Notes: generated by a model not told the origin, from the sequence alone. A stretch of 64,000 bases of DNA from Certhia americana (GCA_018697195.1 CM031858.1:75079001-75143000); one strand, 5' to 3'; shown: positions 50,216 through 62,940, counted from the first letter of the stretch. Translations and numbers: made by a program.

Positions 50216-50420
50216 ATCTGAGAAAAGTGAAGGCAATTTACATACAATGAATGAGACTTAGCTGTGTTGGTCTCTGACTTAACTGATATTTGTAACACTT
50301 GGGCAATAAATCACCCTGTGGAAGAGAGCTTTTCTTCTTAAAATGTAAATACTTGTGGAAAACATTGTCTTGGGTTTGGCCTTTCTATGTCTGTGGTCTA
50401 TTAAGCTGCAACTCATCTAA
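50216..50420 (+). repeat. 204-bp direct repeat, copy 2
   Basis: Second copy of the sequence at 48098-48301, same orientation. A run of 29 A begins 98 bp after its end. Upstream flanks of the two copies are unrelated except for the shared ATC at the junction. Confidence 0.9.
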
Positions 50421-50517
50421 TGAGTTTCAACTGGGCAGAGGTAGCCAAGCCCTTGCTTACCTGAGTGATGCTTTCAAGTAGACTTTATCCCAAGACAGTG
50501 ACTTGTAACCGCCTACG

Positions 50518-50546
<29 letters not shown>
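50518..50546 (+). repeat. Poly(A) tract, 29 A
   Basis: Uninterrupted run of A after GCCTACG. It lies downstream of direct-repeat copy 2, so the 330 bp before it could be a retroposed segment, but no clear target-site duplication brackets it. Confidence 0.9.
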
Positions 50547-50548
<2 letters not shown>

Positions 50549-53500
50549 ATTAAGCACAGAGGACAAGAGAACTGTACTACCAAATAGGTATCTCTATAAT
50601 GCATATGTACTCAGATGTCACTATTTAGAGGGCATCCCCTCTAAAGCATAAATGGTTCTATACCAATTCAATCCTTGATAAAGGCAATGCACTAAACAGG
50701 AAAACCTGAATGACATATGTTTTTCATCACTGCCATGATTATAATAGATTATAATTCTTTCTGTCTTTCACTATCTGTCCTGGAAAGAAAAAAAGTCTGA
50801 AATTAGCAACTTCAAAACTCCTTTCAGAGGTGGGAAGCATTATTGTTGATGTATTTGGAGGTAGTTGTTATTTAATTTGTAAGTTGAATGTGGAGAAGAT
50901 GATTATTTTTTGCTGTGAAATAAATCAAAATAAATTTACCATACATTCAGTATAGATAATCTACTTTATAAAAATAGTCTGATTTTTTGCTTGTAATTTT
51001 CCTTCATTCTTACATTCTTCCATCCAAAAGTTGCAAGGGACCTTGAATTTATATGTATTATGTGAGAATTTGGTGAATGTCACCTATTTCTTTTCAGTGT
51101 GCTAAAACCAGTGAAATACTAATGAGGCAGCAAGTTATACCTAACAATATATATCAGACTGTATCAAATGAAGGTTAAAGAAATTATGAATAAAATATCT
51201 TTGAGCTTAATATTCTTTTAGAGTCCCTTGAAGCAAAAAAATGCCAAATACATTGAAATTTGCTTTATTAACCAGCTGCCTCCTGGGACCCTTGAAGTGC
51301 TCTTATTTTGTACAAGTTGCCATCACTCATCAATTCCTTATATGGTATTTGGTCTTTACATCCTGTAAATTTAAAATATAACTGGCCCAATAAGGAAAGC
51401 TATTTCTGTAATTCCAAGACATTTGTATTCCAATGCAAAGTGCCAGTTCAATGCAAAAAAGGACGTGTATGCCATTATGCACCAGCTGTCTCATCTATCT
51501 GTTTGCTATTGCAAAATATGAAAAAAGCTCTTTATTAGACATACAAAAATGAGATTAGAATCTGGACAGTTTTATGCTGAAAAGAATCTTTCTTGTAGTT
51601 GCAGAGGACCTATGTACTTTAAAGGATTTCTATCCAGAGTACTGACTGGAAAGGTCATTTTTAGAGGTCTCTGCCTGCTTTGAAACATAAATGCTCTCTG
51701 GTTCTGGTGTCTTTATTAGATATTTTGTGTATGAACAGGGAAACAAAATGTGCTGAGAGAGAATTATTGCACCAGGAGAAAAGAAAGATAGAAGAAAATA
51801 CTTATATTATGGTACCCACCTCAGTAACCTAAATTTTGCGCCTGCCACCAACAATCATTAAGCCATGAACCCAAAGCCTTTTCCTGTTTTTAAGCTGGGG
51901 TGTGTGAGGCAGTATGAAGGAGAATGTGTAGAATAGGTGTACAGAAATTCAAAACAAGTGTGACAGGACAAAATGTCACTGAATTATAATTACTAAGACA
52001 TGATATTGTAAAATCCTAATGCCCAACTTTATGTTTTAGTCCACCATGTGGTGTCATACACTTTTACCATCCGGTCATCCTTTACTTTTACAGGAATTTA
52101 TGATGTAATCCACAATACCCAAATTCATAATTGTCTGACAAGAGTATGTGAAGCCCAAACAGATGTTGTGCATTAATTTAGAATGTAGAAATAAATATTA
52201 GTTTGCAAAAATTCTGTGGTTCTGGAAGTTTAACACAGTTACAGATTTAAAAATGGGCACTTGCATTTTGTTATCAGCTGCTGGGTGCTACCCCCTTTGA
52301 ATGGTGACTGATGACCTACAGGACTAGATATGTCAGTGCAGTTACAATACCATTCACATACTGATAGCAACTATCATTTAAAAACAGAAAGACATGCTTC
52401 AAGATGATTTTTGACTCTTTTAACCACCAAGATTTTTATATGTTGTCTTAATATACTAAGGGTAATTGCCTGATTTCTTAAATGAAGCAATATAGTTCAG
52501 CATGAAGCTTATCAAGACTTTTCAAAGAGTAAGAAACCAGTCTCCTTCAGGTAAGGAAGAGAACACCATCTAGTGAGCATTCATGGGTTTCACCTGGTAA
52601 AACATTGAGGCAGTGAAAAGGCAAACAAAAACATTTTATGGTAAATAATTCAGCACGGAAGTAAATTTAAGCTCAGAAGAAAGGAGGTTTAACATGCTCT
52701 GCAATGGAAAGCCCTGTTACATCAAAATAGATTAAATTTTGTAACACAAGTTATGGGGTTTGCTGCTCCATGTTGAAATAAACAAGCTAATATGGCATTA
52801 TGAGTTTTTGTTTTTAAGAAACACAGAAAAAAGTGTAAAATGTTTGTTTGACTAACTGATCAAGAAACATTTATACTTGTCCTGTAATGGTGACTGTTCC
52901 TAGCAATTACCTGAGGAAGATGGGACAAGCACAGAAATTGACACAAGACAATCCATAACAAAGACTACCACAATATGTTAAGTAATTTTTATTAATGTGT
53001 TAAATACAAGTGCTAAACCATTACTACATACAAGGAGACAGATACCCACCACTAAATACTATTTGATATTCCATTAGTTATATTTGCACAAATTTAATAT
53101 TATATGTTTTTTTATGGGTGTATTTATGTACATGTCATTAGATGACCAGGATGAAAAAAAAAGCAGATAAAAAGCATTTTACAGAAATAAGCACTTCTGT
53201 ACCTAGCAGAACCATTATGTAGTGTATCAAAAATATGCATTAGTTGAGTATTAAAACCCCCCAACAATATAACCCAAGAATATTTTTGTAGCTACTTCCA
53301 AATTTTGAAAATACATTGTTAACATTGTACTGCTTCAAGGAGAAAACTGCTGAATAAGTCCAGTAATAAACCCTTAAAAATTTATGTCTCCTCTTGGTTA
53401 ATATTACTATTTATACCATGTGATTATTACATTTGATCTTCATTTAAGACTTTCAAAAGATTTTACTCAGCGTCTTAATACTCACAGCTAAAGTGATCTC

Positions 53501-56159
53501 TTATAAAGCTATTTAAAGCACAAAGTGTTGGGTTTTACTAGAAAAGAACTGAAGAGATTTTTAGCAAAGGAATTAAAACAACATAAACAAAACCTGCTAT
53601 GCCTTTCTCAAATAATTTCATCTTTTCATTCATTTCAAAGCACTTTCCAATTGCAATGTAAATATCAAGTATATCCCCAGCTGCCCTGTGATATCAGCCC
53701 ACACTCTCTGCAAGGTATAATTTCAAAGCAGATTTTTCATGATTTCTCCTGTGTAGCTCTCTAATTTAGTAGGATTTCCTTCTTATATATTGACTCATTA
53801 TCCACTCTATCATCTTTTCTCTAATGTCAGTAGAAATTTTGGCAACAATCACACTGCTGAAATGTTCGGCCTAATGTCTTTGATGATAACTAATGCTATC
53901 AGAAAGCCCCTTTAACCTCTCTCATTCACATATATCTTCTGTACTTTGTATCTCTGTGTCTCTGATCATGTGTGTCTGTGAGGCTGCTGCGAGGTCTCTG
54001 GAGCTGCTTGTTTAGCATGAAAGGCACAGCACAATGGCATTATGGTCAGGAATGGTGTTTCTTGAGGCTCTGACTCTGCACCTACATAGGAATACTTCTG
54101 TTCCTGTGTTGCAAGAGCACAAGCTTTCCTATTTTTTGTCCTCCTCTCTTCAACCACCTCTCACCTTCCTCTCTCAAAATTCTTTCCTAACTGCTTATCA
54201 CATCCTTTATATTTTTATTTTGATATTATCTTTCATATATTTTATACTTGGTTTGGAAACATAAACTTGAAAACTTGACTAGAGGTAGGCAGATAGGAAA
54301 CAATGGGGGGAGCTGTTGACTGGGAAAATCCTTCCATCCTGTGGACTTTAGAAAAAAGAAATAATCAAACTGATAAGCTGAGATTTATCAGGTTTATGGA
54401 GCTTTATTAATTGAGGTTAAAAAAGAAAGCACTAACATTCTTAAAATCCATGAGCAGTTTCTACTGAAATACTGCAACACCACCACCAGAAAATGGTGTT
54501 ATTCCTTCTGAGCTTTGATGCCAGAAGAAATCCCTGTAAGAACTATTAGTTTTCCTTTGGCTATCAGACTTTGAGATTATCATTGAGATTATCATATACC
54601 AATAATAATCACGTCTTTCCCCCTAGGATTACTTCAAATTAATTGTGTCAAAACTAGATAACTAGAAAATTGTTTGTTTCAGGCAAGATCAAAAGACAAA
54701 AATTAACGTTTTTCATTTCTGTAATTAAGGAAGCACTGTTAAAAAGGCAAGCCTTTCTAAAACCAAGGCTGGCAGAGAAACTATTTGTAAATGGACTTAA
54801 CAATGAAGCCATCTTTGAAAACCCTTTTTTAAAATTAATCATCACGTTTACATAATTATTTTTATATATATATCCCATAACACATTTAAAGTACCTTCGT
54901 CTACTGACTAAAACATCTCTGTCAATTCCACATTTACTGTATCATGAAGATGAAAATTACCTGAAAGAGATTTAAAACTTTATTTTAATCAAAATAACTC
55001 CTCACAAATGTCTTATTAGCTCTAACCACCATTCCACCATAGACACCAAATTATCTTGTCACTGAATTCCAGTTCTCTAATTTCAGTCAATTGACAGAAA
55101 CTAATTGTGTTCTTCAGTATCAAAGACAAATCTTTTCAGATCTCACTAAATCTACATTATTAGTAGTTGGTACTAAACTACATGCATAGGGTTTAGGGTC
55201 ATTCTCTTTGAATGTACCAACATTCTCTTCAAAATGTGATAAGAATTACAGGCTGCAAAAGAGTTTTTTGTAAAATAATTTTCCAATATTAGGGTAATTT
55301 TGTTCCCAAATTAAATGAGGAACATGACAGTCAAAAGCAGAAGGCCACAATGAGCATCTTTCAATATTTTACAGCGGGTATCTACCACTCACAATGAACT
55401 GGAGACAGCATGAAATTATCTCTTTGGTATTTTTTTCAGGTCATTTACGAAAGCGTAGTCTTTCAAAATTTAATATGAAAATTATCAGAAAGTTTGGATG
55501 GAAGCTATATACTCCAGGATTCTGATCCATTTCTGTTACCCCTCATAAAGGCCTGGGTAATTACGCTGACAAATCCAAGTATGGCTTTAAGAGCTGTCAT
55601 TGAATAAATCAGGAAAGATTATCATTACACAGGGGCTTGCTAACAAAACAGCTGGATGTAGAAAAGGGACAAGAGGGCCAGTCTATTTGTAAAAGATACT
55701 TTGCTGATGCAAGGTGATTGGCCCACATTTTTTGAATTTTTTTTATACATAAAGAAATAAATGCAAATTCCATTGAGGCTCACTATAATGTAACAAAAAA
55801 CCTCAGCCATGCTACAGACTGCTACAGACACTATGGTTTTGATAACACAAAACAGATCAAAATCCAAGCTGCCTAAACAGAAACTCCAAATAGACCATGT
55901 GGGAATTTTGGCTTGTACAAATGCACAGTGTTATGTTCCTTGGCTGCTTGCATTCAGAGCCATCTGTGAAGCAGGCAGAAAGCCTTATTGCAACTCAGCA
56001 TGCCAGTGTCACAGGAACTCCAGTGCCAGCCAAAGAGAACTTTAGATAGGCAATCTGCATGGCTGCCCTAAGTGCTGTCTATCCTGCACAAAGCAACTCT
56101 TTTGTCTTTGCTAGTCTAGATAAAGAAATTTTATTTATCGAGCATTGCAATATATGGCA
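50547..56159. other. AT-rich non-coding stretch
   Basis: About 5.6 kb with no gene, RNA or classified dispersed repeat. Frames of 61-79 codons lack domains. Confidence 0.5.
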
Positions 56160-56468
56160 CGCATATGAAGGCTCTGGTGGGCTTGCAAAGAAGCAGTGTG
56201 GCAGGAATGGGCCAGTGGGAATAAGTCATGCTGCTTGCAGTGTAGCTTTGGGAGCATGGTGATAAGGTGCTGGTCAGCTGGCAGGACTAGGCAGGGCACT
56301 TTGACGGCTGCCTGTGCTGCTGCTTGTGGTTGCTGCTCTCAGAAACTGCAGGCTATGCTGCCAGCTCTCCTGGGCTTTGCCTAACATGCAGACTGCTGCT
56401 GGGAACCACAGACTGAAACATTGGAACTGGGGGATGGTGGATAGACACAGCCACTGTGACTGCAGCTA

Positions 56469-56879
56469 GTGAGGAGGGGCACACAGGGGCCTGCCCCTGC
56501 TGCTCAGGATTGCGCAGGAGCACGTGGAGACAGTGCAGTGATGGTCTTAGCATTCCATCAGACACAAGTTCCAATGTTGACTGATGCTAATTGCCCTGAC
56601 ACAGAGAAGACTCTGGCCACTGCTTGGATTTCATGCTGCAGATATGGCCTGGGGCCACTTCTATGGGAGGTGTGCTCTGACCAAGGCACTGAGCTGCTGG
56701 ATGAAAGAGCAGTGGGGAGAACTGAGAGACTGCACAGCATCAGGCAGTTTGAAGAAGGTATTGAAGCATTCTTTTCAGGAAAGCTGCAGAGGCAGGAGCC
56801 TGATCTATACAGGGAGAGAGCAGCAGCAGCTGGTAATCAGGTTCAAAAAGGTGAAGGAGAAGGAGTTCAGACAGAATAG
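56469..56879 (+). pseudogene. CR1 ORF1 remnant, coiled-coil part
   Basis: A 136-codon open stretch. Residues from about 88 on, ELRD/RTERLHSIRQFEEGIEAF-like in the overlapping frames, resemble the charged coiled-coil section of CR1 ORF1 that precedes the esterase-like domain. The N-terminal half has no recognisable similarity and may be 5' UTR read by chance. The esterase block follows at 57031 with the GDS motif changed to RDP, so the nucleophilic serine is lost. Several stops separate the two. Not a host gene. Confidence 0.5.
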
Positions 56880-57899
56880 GCTTTGACTTCTGGCAGGAAA
56901 ACCTCCTGTTCCATCTGCAAATCTGCAACTTGAGCATACATGTAGTGCTCTGGGCATTGGTTAAGGATGAACCAGACCCATTTAAGAATCTTTCAGAGCA
57001 AACTGAGCCCAAACAGGTTTGAAAAGGCATGTGGTAGTTATAAGAGATCCCTTCCTAAGGGGATGAAAGCAGCTATCTGTCAACATGACCTGATTTTTCA
57101 GGTTATTTCTTGCTTACCAGTACCTCAGATCTGAGGTGTTAAAAAAGAAAAGTCAAGGCTCACCTAGCCGTCAGAGTAACACCCCCTGCTTCTTTTTCCA
57201 GAGTGATGTAGGGGTTCCAGAGAGCAGCAAGGGTTCTTCAGAGCCCAAGGGATAAAGTGATAAGGCAGTGTAAGGCAGACAGGTGATAACTGCCTTTCCA
57301 GTCAGGGAGGAAAGGTTCCAACAGAAGATTACTCCTTCAGTAAGGCAACACAAGCCTGATGTTGGAAACAATGCTTTGGCTTCTATGATCACATTGTTCT
57401 GTGAACAATGAGCACTGCTGTGTAGGGATGGGATATCTGACAGGGAGGCAGGAGTGTCTTTGCCAACAAACTTGCTAGTGTAGTGACAAGTACTTTAAAC
57501 TATGTATGTTGGGTAGCTGAAGAGAAGCGAGGGCACAAGTGGTAAAATGCAACATTGCAGGGGATGTTCTTCCACCTGGAGAGACATGGGACATGACTTG
57601 GGGCCCACGCCAAACAGCTGCATAAAAATGGATGTAGTATAGAGAAGAAGCAGGATGAATAAGACCAAGCAAAGTTGCAAAGCTATAATGTCACTGGGAT
57701 TATGAAGACAAGATGGGATATCTCTCTCTATAGTGGAGCATTGCAGTGGGCAGATAAAGGTGGGAAGGCAAGGAGGAAGTGGTGTTTCAAATCAAGGAGT
57801 GGTTCAGATGTTCAAAGCTACCTTGGAGCCAGAGAGAAAGCAGCAGAAAACTAGTGAGTAGGAGATAAGGCTCAGAAGACAGACTAGCACAGGTGATGT

Positions 57900-58330
57900 T
57901 ACAGATCTCTGCTAAAACCTCTGGATCAAGAGGAAATGGATGAGGCCCGGTTTAGATGGGTGGAGAAAACCTTACTATCACAGGCCCTGGTACTCATGGT
58001 AGGCTTAAATCTTCCTAATATCTACTGTAAGGGGACTAGAGCTGGTGCAAGCAATCTGTGAGAATTACAGAATATGTTGAAGGCAATTTTTGACATGGGT
58101 GATCAAACTATTGATTAGAGAAGGTGTTCTGTTGGACCTGCTGCTCACAAAAAATGGAAAAGCACTGAATAAAGTCAAGGGCAGGCTTGGCAACCACAAC
58201 CATGGGACTAGGGTTTAAGATCCTGAGAGATATAAGAGACACAGTAGAATTACTAGACTTCAGGAAAACAGATATTCAGGAACCTTTTTGGCACAATCCC
58301 AAGAGAATTTGTCCTGAAGAGAAAGAGACT
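57900..58330 (+). pseudogene. CR1 ORF2 endonuclease remnant
   Basis: Fragments of the APE-type endonuclease that nicks the target DNA in non-LTR retrotransposition. The section normally reading G-D-F-N-L-P-D-I is coded here as GLNLPNI (Asp to Leu), the LLDLLLT block is intact near 58134, and the catalytic S-D-H triad position reads H-N-H (about 58195-58203): histidine kept, serine and aspartate lost. A stop follows in CATGGGACTAGGGTTTAA. Assigned from pattern memory of CR1 ORF2. Confidence 0.65.
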
Positions 58331-58375
58331 AGGAGACCTGCTTGATTATTCAAGGAGAGAATCTTCAAAGTGCAT

Positions 58376-61300
58376 GGATTAATTTTACACAGGTCTACAA
58401 TTCTAATTCTGAAAATCCAATCAGATTTCTTTTTAAAATTGGAAATAGGAACAGGAACCATTTTTCTAATCTTTCATACCTACTAATTCTTTTTCATGGC
58501 TTCATTAGAAAGCATAAAACTCTTTTCTTTTATCACAATTTAAAGTCTTGCTAATGATATTAGGAAAATTTATTTTCTTTCATTATTATACCCTTCCTGT
58601 AACATGTCTATCTTACTTCATACTTAAATTTCTTGAGTTCACACCAAACCATCTTTGAATATGTAAATTCAACAGTACAAAATAGAAGTCTGCATGATGT
58701 TAATATGCTAACTACTAAAATAGCATTTTATTATACAAGTAAAACAGGGTAAACAGCCATAGATCCCTACTAAGATTAGCAATTGCCTTTTACATTTAAA
58801 AAAAAAAAGATTCCATTTAAATTATTTATGACCTGATTTTAATATTAAGAAGCTCTACATTTTACTTATTTTTGGATATTTTTATGTTTGTTTGTTTGTT
58901 TAATGAGGCTAGTGTGAGATAGTTTTGGCTTCTTATGCTCTAACAAGCTTTAGTGTGAGAAAGGTGTATTCTTACAAAGAATAACAATGCCAGTTTTAAT
59001 ATTGACTCTCAAATTATTCTAATTATTTTTGAAGACAATAACATTCATTTCTGTAACCCAATCCTACAGTTTATATATCTTAAAACACTAGAGAAAATAT
59101 TCAGTGTCCTGAAAGTTTTTATTACAGGATTGAACAAGATGCTTTTACATCTGACTATTTGGGAAATGGATATACATAAAAGACTTTAATACATCTCTAT
59201 AGCTGAAGAACACTAATCCCAAGTAGTCATCATCTTTTTCATTTTCCTTTCCATAAAAAGACCATTAGTAAACTCAAAGATATTATAACCTAGCACTCCT
59301 GTTATCGTTTTTTCCCCTTCTTCCTTTTTACAACCTGAGAAAGCTCACTTAACAGCGCAGACAGAACTCAGCATCAGACAGCTGATATTTTATTTACCTC
59401 ACACAAAGCAAGGCAAACGACCTTCTTATCCTGTTAGAAGTTTGAATATGTGCTTATAATAAGGAATGGGATATTATCTGGTATATTTTATTCTTGCAAA
59501 ATCTTATACCCAGCAAATATCAATTGATTGCCTTCCACCACTTTCATCAGTAAATTGGAAAGAATTATGTCTTTCAAAATAAGCCAGTTCTAAGGCTGAG
59601 GTTCTTCACAAGTTATTAAAAAAATCCTTGAAGCTCTGGAAGTCTTTGCCCACTCAAAGACCTGACACATATTGTCTCTTATCCAATGTAAAATACAGCC
59701 TAAAATCTGTTCCATATATATACTGATGCATGTATTGCAAGCAAAATTACAGCAAATTTTCTCTTTATTAAAGCTGAAATTATATGAAATATAAATTATA
59801 TCATATGAAGCAAATCCGTAACACAGATAAGAAAGAAAAACATGCCTGTGAAGATTTGTAATCCTCAAAATTGTGCCAGGTTCTCTAAGGTTCACAAGCC
59901 TATAAGAACATTTGATCTAACATGTGAATGAAAAATAAGAGATTTAAAAAAAAACCAAAAAAAAACAAAAAACAACAAAACAAAACAACACAACAAAAAT
60001 ACTCCCTCAAACCGTGTCATATCCATGTTCATTATTTTAAAACATTCATGAGAATTCTGAGTTTACTGAAATGTTTCATGATAAATGGGTATTGGGGAAA
60101 AAATACTTTACTCATGCTAAGGAGAAAATAATCTTCATGTGATTAAGGCCCAATCCAGTGACAATTCTTTCTGTTTATATGGGTTCATCAGTTAACTATG
60201 AGTTGTTTTGATTGTAGAGTTAAATGATATTTTCTATACAAAGGAAGACTTCCATATATTCCTTTATGCTCAAATGTGGCAGGAATACAAAAAAGTGTTG
60301 TTCAAAAACTGAATTTCAAAATTCCTTGAAATAAAATCATGCTGACAGGATGCATTGAGCAATTTTAGACATGGTAGTCATTGCTACTTCTGCAGTCATT
60401 AATTTCCAGGTTTGAATTCAAAATAATCTAAAAATTTATTGTGTTTTTTAAATTTTGGCATTTTGTTCAGTCAAAAAAATATTTCAGAACTTTTTCACTG
60501 CATCTGAAGCATAATAATAAATAGGAGAATCTGAAAATATTGCTTAATAAAATTCTAAAACTTGGTCATTTGCTGCCATAAATTTTGTTTGTTATTTTTA
60601 ACTTACCTCAATTTACTGAGAAACACAGCTGCTTTTAAAATGGTTATTTTTTAAAACTATTTGTTAAAATTGAACATTCTTTACCTGATAAAATAAGGGT
60701 GTGTAACTTGTATAGATGCAGATTAGAAATGCTTTTTGTATTTGCCTGTAGGTAACCACTTATATTTTAAAAACCTGCTACTTCATGTATTTAAGAACCT
60801 ATCAACAGTTCACCATCAACAAGTAAATTTATACTATATGAAGTGCTAAACATGAAGAAATTTCAGAAATTCCAAATTTCTTAAGCATGTCTAGTATTAG
60901 ATAATGTATACACAGTCATATTACTTCCTCCCATAACTAGCACATGAAAGTTTTAATAACACTGCAGTTATTTAATTCCTCATTTCTAAGGTGTGTAGTA
61001 TGGGAACAGCATGAGGAAAAACTTCAGGAAGAGTCAATATTGTGTAAGACACTGTATGTCTCAGAGGTGTTAAAAGACAAACCTCATGTTTACCATCATA
61101 ATAATCTAATATTGACATCAACTCCCAATCAGTCTTCAGAGAAAGAAGATATTTAATTGTGAAACTTCAGGCAAATCGATCTGCCATCTTTTTGTGCTTG
61201 AGTCAGTAATCCACAGTTTCATAACCAATAACTCAGGGAAGAATATATGTTGCATAGCACATATCTCCAAAATCCACAAGATCTACAAAACTTTAAAATA

Positions 61301-62592
61301 ATTTGAAATTATCAATGAACTTTCCATGCCAGAGCCCATAAACAGTAAATGGTTCAACAGTTATTGTCCTACTCTTTTTGATTTCTAAATTATGGAGGAT
61401 CACCAAGGTTCTAAATGCTATTTTAATACAATTTAACTAACAGTTTTGCTGTAAATTCTCATTCATTTTCTGTACATTTATTTATGAATTAATTAATACT
61501 TTTAAACTCGAACCTAAATGACATTCCAAAGAGCAGGGATCATAGGTAAATAAAAGTAACAGTAAAGACTGATGAAGAATTTTCTTAATGCATTGGCAGT
61601 CAAGTTATTTCTAATAAAATTTTTAAAAATTAAGTAAAATATTCCCATATAACCAATATCAAACATGCACAATAGAAGACTGATCCACAGTGGTAATTAT
61701 CTCATTACTTCAGGGCCCAACAGCTAAACATAATGAGATGAAACCAAGTATGTAAAAAATTTCAGTCAATGTTATTTAAAAAATTGCTTCTGTTAAGGTC
61801 GAACTAATTCCAAGGTGATTTCCTAAGATAGATGACCTTCACAGCTCTTCCATAGGTAATAGTCATGAAACAGTAAAGACATAAATCTAGTATCTTAAAC
61901 CTAAGAGAGGTAAGAGACTGAGATTTTCAACTCTTCTCTTTGAAACAGAACTTTCTAGCAAAAGGAGACAAAGCGTCTGTAAGTTATATTAAAATAAATT
62001 GCATTGACCACATATAGATATTTCTTATAAATAATTATTTATTTCTTTCTTTGCCAGAAGAAGTAGTCTTTCCAGATTTTATCTGTGCAGCAAAAAGCTC
62101 TGTTGAGTAATAAACCAGATAATGAAGTTTTCAATATGTAAAAGCACATTACCAGGTAAATAATTCTTGCTGATTATATAGTTTCTTACAAATTGAATTA
62201 GCATTCCAAGATCTGTTTTATTTCCTTCTGTTAAACACAATTTGCATCAGAATTTATTAGCAATTGTTAAATAGTTACTGAAGCTTAATCTAAAATTAGA
62301 TAATCATGTCATCAGAGAACAACATAATGATATTCAGTATAAAGAGATGTGGCTCTTTAAAGACTAGATAAGAGCAGCTGGTTGTTAAATGTTGGAACCC
62401 TGGATACAGAGGGTTTCAGGCTTTTTGTACTGACAGGAAATGATCCTCAAAGATACACTGCATTTGACCTGAGGCCATGGAAAAGGCTTCCAAAATTGCG
62501 TGATAGCACTGAGATTATGAATGTGTAGCTGAATAGAAGTGTCTTATCTCACAGGGTGAAAAATTTAGAGTTTGGGGATATAGTAATATATA
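58376..62592. other. AT-rich non-coding stretch
   Basis: Contains a TTTG microsatellite (about 58887-58902) and the A-rich tract at 59944-59999. No gene or classified repeat recognised. Frames of 61-101 codons have no domain. Confidence 0.5.
59944..59999 (+). repeat. A/C-rich low-complexity tract
   Basis: A runs broken by C, CC and AACA units. The lysine-rich peptide across it is a translated repeat. Confidence 0.85.
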
Positions 62593-62940
62593 TGTAACAA
62601 GATGGAGGCTTTAGGGTGTAGTCTTCTTCTCCTTCTTCTTCCCAAGTTTGGGTGATTTTGTGTGATTGGGTGAAAAAATCCGCAGTGCAGAACACGGGTG
62701 ATTAGTTATTGGGTTAGAAGTAAAAATAAATTAGTTGGCATCTCATAATTGGGTACTTTAGGCTTAAAAAGACCTTGAAGGCACAACTCTGTACTCCATT
62801 TTTTGCTCTGTTAACTTAGCACGTAGAAGCACTCACGGTCAGTGAGGCTGTAAAGTAGATAAGAAATAATAAACATCCGAGTCCGAACAAGAATTCTGTC
62901 TCTCGCGCTTTTAATCCTGACTCTGAGAAGAAGAACCACA
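62593..62940 (+). mobile_element. Short solo LTR, likely class II (ERVK-like)
   Basis: About 348 bp, starting TGTAACAAGATGGAGGC and ending near AAGAACCACA. It has a CTTCTTCTCC-rich U3, a GGCTTAAAAAGACC TATA-like box (about 62761), an R-like section, the poly(A) signal AATAAA (62868-62873) in the wording AATAAACATCC shared with the LTR at 8298-8604, and a CG-containing U5 (CTCTCGCGC). Local composition and CpG content differ from the AT-rich flanks. No internal retroviral sequence; target duplication not clear (TATATA left, TAAAGC right). Confidence 0.65.
62868..62873 (+). terminator. Poly(A) signal AATAAA of the LTR
   Basis: AATAAA about 67 bp before the 3' end of the LTR, as in the sister LTR at 8.5 kb. 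Confidence 0.6.

Larger units (their letters stand above)
56160..58375 (+). mobile_element. CR1 LINE fragment, ORF1 to start of ORF2 endonuclease
   Basis: About 2.2 kb of decayed CR1 in its 5' to middle part. Landmarks in order: an ORF1 coiled-coil section (56650-56880), the esterase-like block coding VVVIRDPFLRG (57031-57063), the ACTTTAAACTATG end of ORF1 (about 57490), the ORF2 endonuclease section (GATGAGGCCCGGTTTAGATG, CAGGCCCTGGTACTCATGGT, TTGGACCTGCTGCTCACAAA, GGCTTGGCAACCACAACCAT), and a fading match at TATTCAAGGAGAGAATCTTC. The RT and 3' UTR are absent and the left edge is uncertain. Losing the 3' half while keeping the 5' half is the reverse of the usual CR1 truncation, so a later deletion or break is likely. 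Confidence 0.75.

Noticed and set aside
48098..50420. An LTR retrotransposon bounded by the two 204-bp repeats
   Set aside because: The interior has no gag, pol or other retroelement protein, the repeats lack clear TG...CA ends, and no target duplication was found. It is kept only as one option in the findings.
50203..50560. AGCACA on both sides of copy 2 plus poly(A) as a target-site duplication
   Set aside because: Six matching bases in AT-rich DNA are too few, and their positions do not fit the copy boundary exactly.
56469..56879. 136-codon frame as a host gene
   Set aside because: Its C-terminal half resembles CR1 ORF1 coiled coil and it is followed in order by other CR1 landmarks, so it is a mobile-element remnant.
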